64,000 bases of DNA from contig NZ_JANJUQ010000023.1 in assembly GCF_024710485.1 (NCBI RefSeq), forward strand, positions 105,328 through 169,327. The letters are read 5' to 3'. Below, piece by piece: positions 46,878-56,096 of this stretch (within the stretch, counting starts at the first letter, position 1; every line of letters begins with the position of its first letter). This DNA comes from Flavobacterium sp. (GTDB lineage: Bacteria > Bacteroidota > Bacteroidia > Flavobacteriales > Flavobacteriaceae). The notes beneath the pieces are model-generated. The model saw only the letters and a list, made by a program, of their open reading frames with translations. It searched no databases and was not told the DNA's origin. A program made the translations under genes and the position numbers.

Positions 46878-47810
46878 TTACTTTGTGGTTTCTATAAACT
46901 GTTCTGTCTCGGATCGATCGGAAAATAGTTGTGCTTTCAAAGCTTCTAGAGATGGAAATTTCTGCTCGTTGCGCAAACGTTTTAAAAAAGAAACGCTAAT
47001 GGTTTTGCCGTAAAGGTCCTCATTAAAATCTAAAAAGTGAACCTCTATGGTTTGTTGGGTCCCGGCAACAGTTGGACGGGTGCCAATGTTCATCATGCCG
47101 TATACCTTTTTTTCGTTAATTTCACTGTATACTACATAAACGCCGTTTAGCGGGATGAGTTTATAGTCTTCTTTTACAAAAATATTAGCAGTTGGGAAAC
47201 CGATGGTTCTACCCAATTGTTGGCCTTGAACTACCTCTCCGGTCAAGGAGTAAGCGTAGCCCAAATAGTCATTGGCCAGGTCAACATTACCTTCGTTCAG
47301 CGCTGTTCTGATTTTGGTGGAGCTAATGGAAACGTCATTGAGTTCTTCAGCCGAAATTTGCGCCACTTCAAATCCGTAAGTAGCTCCGAAGGCTATTAGG
47401 TCATTAATGTCGGCTGTTCTGTTTCTGCCGAAACGATGATCGTAGCCTATGAAAATTTTCTTCAACTGAAACGTATCCACTAAAACATCTTTGACGAATT
47501 CCTCGGCGGTCATACGCGAAAATGTTTTGTCAAATGGATGGATTACCAAATAATCTACACCAAGTTGGTCCAGAAGCGCTGTTTTTTCCTCGATGGTGTT
47601 TAGTTGTTTCATTTCAGTTCCTTCCTGTAGCACCATTCTCGGGTGTGGAAAGAAAGTTAATACCAAACTTTCGCAATCATTGATTTTGGCTGCTTCGGTA
47701 ACTTGACTTACAATTTTTTGGTGACCCAAGTGTACACCGTCAAAAGTGCCAATAGTAACCACGGTGGGTTTTTTGGTAACAAAAGATGCTATGGAATGGA
47801 CTATTTTCAA
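46878..47810 (-). CDS. ribF: Bifunctional riboflavin kinase/FAD synthetase
   Basis: 310 residues with a TTG start (MKIVHSIASF). N-terminal FAD synthetase: VVTIGTFDGVHLGHQKIV (HIGH-type), FFPHPR, and the ISSTKIRTAL segment. C-terminal flavokinase: GRTIGFPTANI with the conserved PTAN. It converts riboflavin to FMN and FAD. The GTG codon 21 bases upstream is the last base region of the TATTTTTG promoter box and cannot be in a transcript started there, so TTG is preferred. This start choice is inference, the function is certain. Confidence 0.93.
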   Translation of the reverse strand: MKIVHSIASFVTKKPTVVTIGTFDGVHLGHQKIVSQVTEAAKINDCESLVLTFFPHPRMVLQEGTEMKQLNTIEEKTALLDQLGVDYLVIHPFDKTFSRMTAEEFVKDVLVDTFQLKKIFIGYDHRFGRNRTADINDLIAFGATYGFEVAQISAEELNDVSISSTKIRTALNEGNVDLANDYLGYAYSLTGEVVQGQQLGRTIGFPTANIFVKEDYKLIPLNGVYVVYSEINEKKVYGMMNIGTRPTVAGTQQTIEVHFLDFNEDLYGKTISVSFLKRLRNEQKFPSLEALKAQLFSDRSETEQFIETTK

Positions 47811-47830
47811 GAGAAAAAACGATATGGGCA

Positions 47831-47838
47831 CAAAAATA
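47831..47838 (-). promoter_or_regulatory. ribF -7 box overlapping the alternative GTG
   Basis: TATTTTTG on the minus strand (47838-47831). Its last G is the G of the upstream GTG codon, which excludes that codon as start. Confidence 0.5.
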
Positions 47839-47967
47839 AGCCTTAGAAACCAAATATGATAATTTTATCACACTTAAAACTGAAAATAAGGAATAATCTG
47901 AAATAATCAGTTTTAACAAGAAGGTTTTTAAAAAATAAGTAAAAAAAATTCAAAATCAACACTAAAC

Positions 47968-47998
47968 TTTGTAAATTCTTGAAAGATGGCTATATTTG
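47968..47998 (+). promoter_or_regulatory. Consensus promoter of the metalloprotease gene
   Basis: TTTG (47968-47971), 19 bases, then TATATTTG (47991-47998): a perfect match. An in-frame ATG at 47986 is upstream of the transcription start, so translation begins at 48025. Confidence 0.75.
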
Positions 47999-48024
47999 AC
48001 AACGTTTTATTTAACCAATCCACA

Positions 48025-50688
48025 ATGAAAAAAATTTTACTTTTAGTGCTCTTTATCACTTCAGTGTCAAGTGTTTCAGGACAACGAAACAATGCTTGGC
48101 AAATACTGAACAGTGATAAGGTAATTACTTCAGAAAAAATCAGAGAAGTGACCTACTCTGAAAACCAAAAATTACTGCAGTTTGATGCGGTACAATTCAA
48201 ACAAATACTTGCTAATGTTGCTGAAAGAGGGTCCGGACAAGCCGGTGTTGAAATTCAGTTGCCTAATACGCAAGGAAAGTTTGAGACTTATTTGATTTGG
48301 GAATCGTCAAACTTTGCGCCTGAATTACAGGCTCAGTTTCCTGATATCAGAGCTTATGTAGGAAAAGGAGTTACCGATCCTACTGCCATTTTAAATTTAA
48401 GCTTTTCTCCACAAGGTATTCAAACCATGGTGTTTAGAGCTGACAACGGTTCAGAGTATATTGAGCCTTACACCAAAGACCGTTCGGTATATGTGGTTTT
48501 TGATTCTAAAACAAGAACCAAATCAGCTTTACCTTTTGTGTGTTCTACCGAAGAGGTGGCTATGGAAAGCGGATTACGCCAAAGCATTACCAATGTTACC
48601 CAATCCAATGATCAAGTGTACCGAACTATGCGTTTGGCCTTGTCTTGTACAGGCGAATATGGTGTTTATCACGGTGGAGTTGCCGGAGCTTTAGCGGCTA
48701 TGAATGCCACCATGACCCGTTGCAACGGTGTTTTTGAAAGAGATTTGGCAGTGAAATTAATTATAATTGCTAACAATACAGCTGTAATTTATACCAATGG
48801 CGGTACTGATCCTTACAGCAACATGGGAGGTTGGAGTTCCGAACTGCAAAATACTTTGACCAGTGTAATCGGGGAGTCTAATTATGATATTGGTCATTTA
48901 TTTGGATCTACCGGCGGCGGCGGATTTGCAGGATGCATTGGATGTGTTTGTGTGAATGGTGTTAAAGGAAGTGGTTATACTTCTCCTGCTGACGGTGTTC
49001 CTATGGGAGACACTTTTGATATTGATTATGTAGCGCACGAAATGGGTCACCAAATGGGAGCCAATCATACCTTTACCCACACCGGAGAAAATAATGCCGT
49101 AAATATGGAGCCGGGAAGCGGATCAACCATTATGGCCTATGCCGGAATTGGTGGTGGCGGTACGGATATGCAGAACAACTCTGATGATTATTTCACCTAC
49201 AGAAGTATATTGCAAATCCAAACTAATTTATCCGGTAAAACTTGTCCGGTATCTACTAATATAGCGTCTACTAATCCAAGACCAACTGTTTCTGCCGGAC
49301 TAAATTATTCTATTCCTGTAGGAACCGCCTTTAAATTAACCGGGACAGCTTCTGATACTGCCGGTCAAACACTAACCTATTGCTGGGAGCAAAATAATGA
49401 TGCTACTGTCGTTGGAGGTACTTCTACTTTCCCTTCGCCAACTAAAACAGATGGGCCAAACTGGAGGTCAAGAATACCAAGTTCTTCTCCGGTTCGTTTC
49501 ATGCCGCCTTTTGAAAATGTTTTAAATGGCCAATTGGTTAATATTTGGGAAACTGTTTCAACTGTGCCCAGAGCAATGCAATTTTCATTTACCGTTAGAG
49601 ACAATGTTTTGGGTGGAGGTCAAACCAATACCGGTATTATGAATGTAAATGTTGTTGATGCCGGAGGGGCTTTTGCAATCACTAATCCTGCTGTAGAAAA
49701 CGTTTCATGGGTTCCGGGCTCAACCCAAACAGTGACTTGGAATGTAGCAGGGACAACCGGAAGCGGAATTAATACAGCTAATGTTAATATTTTGTTTTCT
49801 ACCAATGGTGGAACAACTTTTACCACTTTGGTTTCCAATACGCCTAACGATGGGTCTCAGTCTATCACTTTACCTTCAACACCTGCTCCTAATTGCAGAA
49901 TTATGATTGAAGCAGTAGGTAACATTTTCTATGCGGTGTCTAAAAATATTGCCTTAGGGTATACATATACATCTACGTGTAATACTTACAGTAATAATAC
50001 TGTATTGAATATTCCTGACGGTTTGGCTGCCAATGTTGCCGGAGCTACAGCTCAAAAAACAATTTCGGTACCGGCTACGGGAACCATTTCAGATGTTAAT
50101 GTTACCGTGGTGGGAACACATACCTATTTCTGGGATTTGATAGTAGCCATGAATCATCCTGATGGAACACAGGTGGCTTTATTAAACAGAAATTGTAACC
50201 AAACTTCTACCGGATTTAATGTCTTGTTTAATGATGCTTCTCCGGCTATTGTTTGTGCCCCTAACTTAACGGGAACTTTTGCACCGGCTTCTGCTTTGTC
50301 TACTTTGAACGGAAAGCCAATGAACGGAACATGGAGGTTGTTGGCTAATGATAATTATATAGGAGATACCGGTTCTATTGGCAATTGGTCTATAGAGGTG
50401 TGTTCAGTAACAGTTACCTTAGATACGCCGGAAAATAGTTTGGCTGATTTTAAAGTTTTCCCTAATCCGAATAATGGTAACTTTACTTTGCAATTTTCAA
50501 ATGCGGCTTCTTCAGAAATTGAAGTATCTGTATTTGACATGAGAGGAAGAAAGATATTTGAAAACACTTACAACAATGAAGGAGCTTTCAATGAAAACAT
50601 CCAATTGAGTAACGCGCAAACCGGAATTTATCTGGTTTCGGTTACCGACGGGGTGAATAAAATTGTAAAGCGAATTGCGGTTGAGTAA
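48025..50688 (+). CDS. Secreted reprolysin-type metalloprotease with T9SS signal
   Basis: 887 residues. Signal peptide ending VSGQ; an N-terminal propeptide-like region; a metzincin catalytic domain with zinc motif HEMGHQMGANH near residue 345 (HExxHxxGxxH), preceded by a Cys-rich CIGCVCVNGVKG segment; an Ig-like/Fn3-like middle part; a proprotein-convertase P-type beta-sandwich (about 650-800: LNIPDGLAANVAG, VTVVGTHTYFWDLIVAMNHPDG, LNGKPMNGTWRLLANDN); and a T9SS type A domain (FKVFPNPNNGNFTLQF to IVKRIAVE). It is secreted and probably degrades external protein. A bidirectional terminator separates it from the convergent pth. Confidence 0.9.
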   Translation: MKKILLLVLFITSVSSVSGQRNNAWQILNSDKVITSEKIREVTYSENQKLLQFDAVQFKQILANVAERGSGQAGVEIQLPNTQGKFETYLIWESSNFAPELQAQFPDIRAYVGKGVTDPTAILNLSFSPQGIQTMVFRADNGSEYIEPYTKDRSVYVVFDSKTRTKSALPFVCSTEEVAMESGLRQSITNVTQSNDQVYRTMRLALSCTGEYGVYHGGVAGALAAMNATMTRCNGVFERDLAVKLIIIANNTAVIYTNGGTDPYSNMGGWSSELQNTLTSVIGESNYDIGHLFGSTGGGGFAGCIGCVCVNGVKGSGYTSPADGVPMGDTFDIDYVAHEMGHQMGANHTFTHTGENNAVNMEPGSGSTIMAYAGIGGGGTDMQNNSDDYFTYRSILQIQTNLSGKTCPVSTNIASTNPRPTVSAGLNYSIPVGTAFKLTGTASDTAGQTLTYCWEQNNDATVVGGTSTFPSPTKTDGPNWRSRIPSSSPVRFMPPFENVLNGQLVNIWETVSTVPRAMQFSFTVRDNVLGGGQTNTGIMNVNVVDAGGAFAITNPAVENVSWVPGSTQTVTWNVAGTTGSGINTANVNILFSTNGGTTFTTLVSNTPNDGSQSITLPSTPAPNCRIMIEAVGNIFYAVSKNIALGYTYTSTCNTYSNNTVLNIPDGLAANVAGATAQKTISVPATGTISDVNVTVVGTHTYFWDLIVAMNHPDGTQVALLNRNCNQTSTGFNVLFNDASPAIVCAPNLTGTFAPASALSTLNGKPMNGTWRLLANDNYIGDTGSIGNWSIEVCSVTVTLDTPENSLADFKVFPNPNNGNFTLQFSNAASSEIEVSVFDMRGRKIFENTYNNEGAFNENIQLSNAQTGIYLVSVTDGVNKIVKRIAVE

Positions 50689-50705
50689 TTCATTGTAATT
50701 TCATA

Positions 50706-50736
50706 AAAAAAGGGAACCAATTCGGTTCCCTTTTTT
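50706..50736. terminator. Bidirectional terminator
   Basis: AAAAAAGGGAACC (50706-50718) pairs with GGTTCCCTTTTTT (50724-50736), loop AATTC, serving the protease gene on the plus strand and pth on the minus strand. Confidence 0.9.
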
Positions 50737-51355
50737 ATTTGCCGTTAAAGCTGTTCATGGTATTATTTAATCCAGCCAAAGCAAACGATTCGATGATTTG
50801 CTTAGCCACTTCATAGCGTTCGGGTAATTTGGCTTTTTCTTCCTCGGTCCATTCCCCTAAAACATAATCGACTTGTTGGCCTTTTTTAAATTGGTCACTG
50901 ATACCAAAGCGAAAGCGCGGATATTCGGTAGTGTTTAGTAATAGTTGAATGTTTTTCAAACCGTTATGACCGCCATCGCTGCCTTTGCCTTTAATGCGAA
51001 TGGTGCCGAAAGGCAAGTTTAAGTCGTCGGTAATGACTAATACATTTTCTTTGGGAATATTCTCTTTCTCCATCCAATAGTGGACGGCCTTACCGCTGAG
51101 GTTCATATAGGTGTTAGGCTTCAGAAGGATTAGTTTTCTGCCTTTAACACTGAACTCGGCTATAGCGCCCAGTTTAGCGGTTTCAAACGATACGCCTTGC
51201 TGTTGGGCTACAAAGTCTACAATTTTAAAACCAATATTGTGACGGGTATTCACATATTCAGCCCCGATATTTCCTAAACCAACGATAAGGTATTTTTTCA
51301 TATTTGTATTGTGCTCCTTGGGTTTACCGGCAAAGAGTTTAGTTAACCATTTCAT
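50735..51355 (-). CDS. pth: Peptidyl-tRNA hydrolase
   Basis: 206 residues. Releases tRNA from peptidyl-tRNA. Seen: [22 protein letters not shown] with catalytic His, [29 protein letters not shown] and [12 protein letters not shown]. The first 18 residues ([18 protein letters not shown]) are an amphipathic extension seen in other Bacteroidota Pth proteins; the alternative start [11 protein letters not shown] is at 51301. rplY is the upstream neighbour, a common pairing of translation genes. Confidence 0.95.
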   Translation of the reverse strand: MKWLTKLFAGKPKEHNTNMKKYLIVGLGNIGAEYVNTRHNIGFKIVDFVAQQQGVSFETAKLGAIAEFSVKGRKLILLKPNTYMNLSGKAVHYWMEKENIPKENVLVITDDLNLPFGTIRIKGKGSDGGHNGLKNIQLLLNTTEYPRFRFGISDQFKKGQQVDYVLGEWTEEEKAKLPERYEVAKQIIESFALAGLNNTMNSFNGK

Positions 51356-51406
51356 GAGGCAAAATTAAACTAATTTATCGCTTTCGTTGCTTGAGTAATG
51401 TGAATT

Positions 51407-51468
51407 TTTTAGCCACGAATTACACAAATTTCCACGAATTTAATTTGTGCTAATTTGTGTAATTCGGG
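51407..51468. repeat. Solo variant unit of the satellite family
   Basis: It opens TAGCCACGAATTACACAAAT, then TTCCACGAATT, and closes AATTTGTGCTAATTTGTGTAATTCG, so it has the same two-arm design as the 33-36 kb units but with GAATT/AAATT words in place of GGATT. The linker AATATCAGCGG is absent; it lies between pth and rplY. Confidence 0.65.
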
Positions 51469-51501
51469 GAAAGAACAGCGATTTTACATGCGCTTCTAAA
51501 T

Positions 51502-51531
51502 AAAAAAAGCCCCGTTTTTCAACGAGGCTTT
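51502..51531 (-). terminator. Terminator after rplY
   Basis: AAAGCCTCG (51531-51523 on the minus strand) pairs with CGGGGCTTT (51514-51506), one wobble, followed by a T run. Confidence 0.88.
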
Positions 51532-51551
51532 CACTATAACTTGGAAATGAA

Positions 51552-52160
51552 TTATTTTTTCTTTCCTTTTGCCGGAGCTTTGGCTGCTTTGGCTGCTTCT
51601 TGAGCGGCTTTCATAGCGGCACGTGAAATCTTCACTTGACAAACCACAGTATTGTCCGGGTGCATCAATTTGAAGTTGTTAGTCTCCAATTTGGTAACGT
51701 ATAATTTGTTACCCATTTGCAATTCAGAGATGTTAGCCTCCACAAAATCAGGAAGATTTTTAGGTAAAGCTTTCACTTTTAATCTTCTTTGGTTCAAACG
51801 TAAATCACCTCCTAACAATACACCCGGAGAGGTACCTGTAATTTTCACAGGAACTTCCATGATGATTTCTTTGTTGTCGTTCAACTGGAAGAAATCAATG
51901 TGTAAAATTTTGTCAGACACCGGGTGAAACTGAATGTCTTGAAGAATAACGTTAGACGTTTTTCCGTTCAAATCAACTACAACAGTGTGAGCGTTTGGAG
52001 TGTAAACCAATCCTTTGAATGCTTTTTCTTCTGCTGCAAAATGTACTGGTTGGTCTCCTCCGTAAATAACGCAAGGGATCATTCCAGCATCACGTAAGGC
52101 TTTCGTTGCTTTTTTGCCTACGCTTTCTCTTTCTTGTCCTTTAATCGTAATCGATTTCAT
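51552..52160 (-). CDS. rplY: 50S ribosomal protein L25/general stress protein Ctc
   Basis: 202 residues, the long L25 form with the C-terminal TL5/Ctc domain. Binds 5S rRNA. The N-terminal domain has [20 protein letters not shown] and PCVIYGG; the Ctc part contains [23 protein letters not shown] Lys/Ala-rich tail ends KAPAKGKKK. prs is upstream and pth downstream, an order also seen in many bacteria. Confidence 0.96.
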   Translation of the reverse strand: MKSITIKGQERESVGKKATKALRDAGMIPCVIYGGDQPVHFAAEEKAFKGLVYTPNAHTVVVDLNGKTSNVILQDIQFHPVSDKILHIDFFQLNDNKEIIMEVPVKITGTSPGVLLGGDLRLNQRRLKVKALPKNLPDFVEANISELQMGNKLYVTKLETNNFKLMHPDNTVVCQVKISRAAMKAAQEAAKAAKAPAKGKKK

Positions 52161-52240
52161 TGTAAAAATATATAGTTAATAAATAAAAAATTCGTTGTTA
52201 GTTATCGGTTGTCTGTTGTCACACTTTCCGATAATCATTT

Positions 52241-52334
52241 AGCTTCGCTCCGTTCGCTTTTTGGGCTCGGCTGGGCGTTTCCCTTCGGGTCGGGCCTTCC
52301 GCAGTACACGGTACTTGCTGCAATCCCTAACGCA
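52241..52334. other. G+C-rich structured island between prs and rplY
   Basis: In A+T-rich surroundings this block contains CGGCTGGGCGTTTCCCTTCG, CGGGCCTTCCGCAGTACACG and CAATCCCTAACGCA. Short complementary pieces (GTACACGGTAC; GCAG with CTGC; CCCTTCGGG) suggest hairpins. I recall similar sequences repeated in other Bacteroidota genomes. No reading frame with coding character. Confidence 0.4.
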
Positions 52335-52356
52335 ATCTCTACTAAACTTCAAATAA

Positions 52357-53298
52357 CTACATCAGGAATTTACCACTGATGGAATTGTTGTGTTGCACCA
52401 TGTGCATTACTTCGGCGAAGAGCGGTGCACAACTCACCACTTTTATTTTGTTCGACTCTCTCTTTAACGGAATTGAATCGGTTACAATCAATTCTGATAA
52501 CTTAGAGTTCTCAATTTTCTCATACGCTTCACCCGAAAGTATCGCGTGTGTACAAATGGCTCTCACGCTAAGTGCTCCTTTCTCCATCATCAAATCCGCA
52601 GCTTTGGCTAAGGTTCCTCCGGTGTCAATCATGTCGTCTACCAAAATCACATTTCTGCCTTTTACTTCTCCAATCAGTTCCATGGTGTCAATTACATTGG
52701 CTGCTTTGCGTTGCTTGTAACAAATGACCACATCCGATTCTAAAAATTTAGAATAGGCATAGGCTCTTTTCGAACCGCCCATATCCGGAGACGCGATGGT
52801 TAAGTTTTCCAACTGTAAACTTTTTACATATGGTAAAAAGATAGTCGAGGCAAACAAATGATCCACCGGTTTTTCGAAGAATCCTTGAATTTGATCGGCG
52901 TGTAAATCCATGGTCATGATTCGGGTAGCGCCGGCAGTTTCCAATAATTTGGCTACTAATTTGGCACCAATCGGCACACGAGGTTTGTCTTTACGGTCTT
53001 GTCTGGCCCATCCAAAGTACGGAATTACCGGAGTAATGTGTCGGGCTGAAGCGCGTTTAGCGGCATCAATCATCAACAATAGCTCCATTAAATTGTCGGC
53101 ACTCGGAAACGTAGAGCAAACAATAAAAACGCGTAATCCTCTTATGGATTCCTCAAACGAAGGCTGAAACTCGCCATCACTATATTTTGAGAACGTAACT
53201 TTACCCAGCGGCACACCATAGTTTTTAGCTATTTGTTCGGCCAGATAGACGCTTTGGGAACAGGCAAATATCTTTGCTTCGGGTTCTAAATGCGACAT
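52357..53298 (-). CDS. prs: Ribose-phosphate pyrophosphokinase
   Basis: 313 residues from MSHLEPEAKIFACSQS. Makes PRPP from ribose-5-phosphate and ATP for nucleotide, His and Trp synthesis. Seen: FSKYSDGEFQPSF, the ATP site YFGWARQDRKDKPR, TMDLHADQIQGFF, ASPDMGGSKRAYA, and the PRPP loop VDDMIDTGGTLAKA. The open frame continues 51 codons upstream without family similarity and contains a -7 box, so the shorter start is used; the leader would be about 113 bases. Confidence 0.96.
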   Translation of the reverse strand: MSHLEPEAKIFACSQSVYLAEQIAKNYGVPLGKVTFSKYSDGEFQPSFEESIRGLRVFIVCSTFPSADNLMELLLMIDAAKRASARHITPVIPYFGWARQDRKDKPRVPIGAKLVAKLLETAGATRIMTMDLHADQIQGFFEKPVDHLFASTIFLPYVKSLQLENLTIASPDMGGSKRAYAYSKFLESDVVICYKQRKAANVIDTMELIGEVKGRNVILVDDMIDTGGTLAKAADLMMEKGALSVRAICTHAILSGEAYEKIENSKLSELIVTDSIPLKRESNKIKVVSCAPLFAEVMHMVQHNNSISGKFLM

Positions 53299-53417
53299 TG
53301 TAATTTGTTGTTTAGTTCCGATGTGTTGCTGCTTTTTTGCTGTTTGGAACTCCAAAAGCCGGTAAGCATAAACGCCTCGGATGTAGTTAGTTAGTTGTGT
53401 GTTGCTGTAATGCGGTG

Positions 53418-53425
53418 CAAATTTA
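53418..53425 (-). promoter_or_regulatory. Candidate prs -7 box
   Basis: TAAATTTG on the minus strand (53425-53418) matches TAnnTTTG. Confidence 0.4.
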
Positions 53426-53466
53426 GAAATTAAATCCGACTCTGAAAGCATTTTTTTGTCTATTTT

Positions 53467-53499
53467 TTTGAGGATATGAGAAAAAATTATTTACATTTG
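53467..53499 (+). promoter_or_regulatory. Consensus promoter of the tRNA-Leu transcript
   Basis: TTTG (53467-53470), 21 bases, TACATTTG (53492-53499). The predicted transcript starts near 53505 and carries both 65-bp repeats ahead of the tRNA, a leader of about 210 bases. Confidence 0.7.
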
Positions 53500-53587
53500 C
53501 ACCCACAAAACACCAAAAGTGTTCCGCACGGTTTTCAAGTTTTGTCTGATTTTCTAAAAATCACCAAACGATTTCCGAAAAGAACTT

Positions 53588-53717
53588 GCCCGGATGGCAT
53601 AACTTTAATTAATTTTTTCTAAAAATTAACTAAACCATCCGAATTTGGAAATGCCCGGATGGCATAACTTTAATTAATTTTTTCTAAAAATTAACTAAAC
53701 CATCCGAATTGGGAAAT
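53588..53717 (+). repeat. Two 65-bp tandem repeats, each beginning with the tRNA-Leu 5' end
   Basis: Units start at 53588 and 53653, exactly 65 apart, and the tRNA starts at 53718, again 65 on. Each unit opens with GCCCGGATGGC, the first 11 bases of the tRNA, and differs from the other by about one base. Each can fold: CGGATGG pairs with CCATCCG, and inside TTTAATTAATTTTT pairs with AAAAATTAACTAAA (one mismatch, loop TCT). Confidence 0.9.
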
Positions 53718-53797
53718 GCCCGGATGGCGGAATTGGTAGACGCGCACGACTCAAACTCGTGTTCTTAGGAGTGTGGGTTCGATTCCCACTCCGGGTA
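53718..53797 (+). tRNA. tRNA-Leu (anticodon CAA)
   Basis: Acceptor GCCCGGA pairs with TCCGGGT; D-arm GCGGAATTGGTAGACGC; anticodon stem CACGA/TCGTG with loop CTCAAAC, anticodon CAA, reading UUG; variable arm TTCTTAGGAGT; T-arm GTGGG/CCCAC with TTCGATT. The discriminator is A and CCA is not encoded. Confidence 0.95.
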
Positions 53798-53803
53798 CTA
53801 AAG

Positions 53804-53829
53804 AAAACCTCTCAATATTGAGAGGTTTT
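53804..53829 (+). terminator. Terminator of tRNA-Leu
   Basis: A 26-base perfect palindrome, AAAACCTCTCAAT with its complement, followed by further Ts to 53832. Confidence 0.85.
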
Positions 53830-53850
53830 TTTATTTATAATATTTCCGCA

Positions 53851-53959
53851 TTCTTAAGATTGTGGGTTCGACCTGCCTGCCTGCCTACTGGTTTCCACTC
53901 CGGTCTGTCTATCGGTAGGTAGGGTAAAAAGAAAACTCCTCCGTACTGAGAGTTTTTTT
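53851..53959 (+). pseudogene. Degenerate copy of the tRNA-Leu 3' part and terminator
   Basis: TTCTTAAGATTGTGGGTTCG matches the tRNA's variable and T-arm (53762-53781), then, after an insert (CCTGCCTGCCTGCCTACTGG), TTTCCACTCCGG continues the match, and after a second insert (with CGGTAGGTAGGG) GGTA, AAGAAAACTC and GAGAGTTTTTTT follow the same order as the acceptor end and terminator. The inserts are themselves partly inverted repeats. Confidence 0.65.
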
Positions 53960-53962
53960 ATT

Positions 53963-55315
53963 TTAAAATCCTAGAATCATTTTAGCAATCGAAAAGTAAA
54001 TCAAAATCCCGCAAATGTCGTTGCTGGTGGTAATGAAAGGTCCGGTAGCCAAAGCCGGATCAATACCAAACTTGTTAAGCAATAAAGGAATTGAGGTTCC
54101 AATTAGTGAGGCAATAATGATGACCGAAATTAAGGCAACCGTCACGATTAGCCCAATAGTGGTTTCTACACCCAACAAAAAGTGACTGCCTAAAAACAGG
54201 ATGGAAGCCAGAATCACACCGTTTAACAAACTCAATGAGATTTCTTTCAGCAAACGGTTAAAGATAGAACCGCTGATAGATTGATTGGCCAAACCTTGTA
54301 CAATAATCGCCGAAGATTGTACGCCAACGTTCCCGGCCATCGCAGCAATAAGCGGTGTAAAGAAAAATAATTTGTAGTGTTCTTTCATTGCACCTTCAAA
54401 AAGCCCTAACATTTCCACCGAGATGAATCCGCCTAAAAGTGCTAAAACCAACCAAGGCAAACGCGCTTTGGTGAGTTCGATAATGCTGTCATCGGCCTCT
54501 ACATCTTGAGAGATACCCGCTGCCAACTGGTAATCTTTATCGGCTTCATCCTTGATTACGTCTACAATGTCATCGATGGTGATTCTGCCCACCAATCGGC
54601 CCATTTCATCTACTACCGGTATGGCTTCCAAATCGTATTTCTGCATGATGCGAGCCACATCGGTATTCGGAGTGTCAACGCGAACGTAATCTACTTTTTT
54701 GATGTAAACCTGACTGATAGGCGTTTTGGTGGATGTCGTCAATAAGTCTTTTAAAGACAAACGGCCTTTCAATCGGTTTTCATCGTCCACCACATAAATC
54801 GAGTGTACGCGAGTCACATTTTCCGCTTGGATACGCATTTCTTTGACGCAAGTCAGTACGTTCCAGTTTTCGTTGACTTTCACCAATTCTTTTCCCATCA
54901 AACCGCCGGCAGTATCTTCGTCGTAACGCAACAAATCGACTATGTCTTTGGCGTGTTCTACGTCTTCTAATTCAGAGATTACTTCTTCTTTTTTGCTTTG
55001 GGAAAGTTCGGCTATAATGTCGGCAGCGTCATCAGTGTCCAACTCGTCCAACTCTTCAGCAATTTCTTTAGCCGATAAACCTTGGAGGATTTTTTCACGC
55101 AAATCATCTTCCAATTCCGGTAAGATTTCCGCGGTGATTTCGCTGTCTAAAATTTTGAAAATATAAGTCGCTTCTGCAATTTCCAATTCTTCGAAAATCT
55201 CTGCAATATCAGCATGATGCAGGTCGTTAAGCAATACTTCCAATGCCGAATCATTCTTGGCATGGATGAGTTGCTCAATTTGTGCTAAAAGTTCTTTGCT
55301 GATTTTAAACTGCAT
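53963..55315 (-). CDS. mgtE: Magnesium transporter MgtE
   Basis: 450 residues, full length. Channel-type Mg(2+) transporter of the inner membrane. N-terminal superhelical MgtE_N domain (about 10-125: [34 protein letters not shown]), two CBS domains (about 130-250: [38 protein letters not shown]) and five membrane helices with the pore signature [10 protein letters not shown]. Its start overlaps the end of rsmA by 11 bases, so the two are translationally coupled. Confidence 0.95.
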   Translation of the reverse strand: MQFKISKELLAQIEQLIHAKNDSALEVLLNDLHHADIAEIFEELEIAEATYIFKILDSEITAEILPELEDDLREKILQGLSAKEIAEELDELDTDDAADIIAELSQSKKEEVISELEDVEHAKDIVDLLRYDEDTAGGLMGKELVKVNENWNVLTCVKEMRIQAENVTRVHSIYVVDDENRLKGRLSLKDLLTTSTKTPISQVYIKKVDYVRVDTPNTDVARIMQKYDLEAIPVVDEMGRLVGRITIDDIVDVIKDEADKDYQLAAGISQDVEADDSIIELTKARLPWLVLALLGGFISVEMLGLFEGAMKEHYKLFFFTPLIAAMAGNVGVQSSAIIVQGLANQSISGSIFNRLLKEISLSLLNGVILASILFLGSHFLLGVETTIGLIVTVALISVIIIASLIGTSIPLLLNKFGIDPALATGPFITTSNDICGILIYFSIAKMILGF

Positions 55316-56084
55316 TGGCTTCTATTTTTTGGGTAAGTTCGATAAATTGCTCAACACTGAGTTGTTCCGGACGGAGGTCAAAGATACTATCTTCTTTTAA
55401 ATTATCCGTCAAATTAAAGGATTTTAGACTGTTTCGAAGTGTTTTTCGGCGTTGTTGAAAGCCTGTTTTTACCACCGAAAAGAATAATTTTTCACTGCAT
55501 GGCAAAGTGAAATTGGCTTTTCTGCGCAAACGCAATACACCCGATTTGACCTTTGGTGGCGGATTAAATACATGTTCGTGTACCGTAAACAAATATTCAG
55601 CGTCATAAAAGGCCTGCACCAAAACTGATAAAATCCCGTAAGTTTTACTGCCTTTCTTTTCGCAGATGCGTTCGGCCACTTCTTTCTGAAACATCCCGGT
55701 AAACTCGGGTACTTGGTCGCGCAATTCCAAACATTTAAAGACAATTTGCGACGAAATGTTATACGGAAAATTGCCGGTGATAGCGAACGGTTTGCCTTCA
55801 AACACTTCGTTAATGTTGTACTTCAAGAAATCTTTGGAGATAATCTTACCGTGTAATTTCGGATAATATGCATTAAGGTAATCTACCGATTCCGTATCGA
55901 TTTCGATGACGTAAGTGTTAATGGGTTTTTCTAACAAATATTTGGTCAGCACGCCCATACCCGGACCAATTTCCAATACGTTATCGTAGCCTTCCAACCC
56001 TAAGGTATCGGCTATGTCTTTGGCAATACTCTCATCCGTTAGGAAATGTTGCCCGAGGTGTTTTTTGGCTTTTACTTGGCTCAT
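55305..56084 (-). CDS. rsmA: 16S rRNA (adenine1518/1519-N6)-dimethyltransferase
   Basis: 259 residues from [18 protein letters not shown]. Dimethylates A1518 and A1519 of 16S rRNA. Seen: [24 protein letters not shown] (SAM site), and the catalytic NFPYNISS. An upstream in-frame extension ([11 protein letters not shown]) is encoded by the REP-like repeat and is not part of the gene. The upstream operon partner, DUF4286, is separated by the GIY-YIG cassette, whose end is 13 bases from this start. Confidence 0.96.
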   Translation of the reverse strand: MSQVKAKKHLGQHFLTDESIAKDIADTLGLEGYDNVLEIGPGMGVLTKYLLEKPINTYVIEIDTESVDYLNAYYPKLHGKIISKDFLKYNINEVFEGKPFAITGNFPYNISSQIVFKCLELRDQVPEFTGMFQKEVAERICEKKGSKTYGILSVLVQAFYDAEYLFTVHEHVFNPPPKVKSGVLRLRRKANFTLPCSEKLFFSVVKTGFQQRRKTLRNSLKSFNLTDNLKEDSIFDLRPEQLSVEQFIELTQKIEANAV

Positions 56085-56096
56085 GGATACTCTTTT

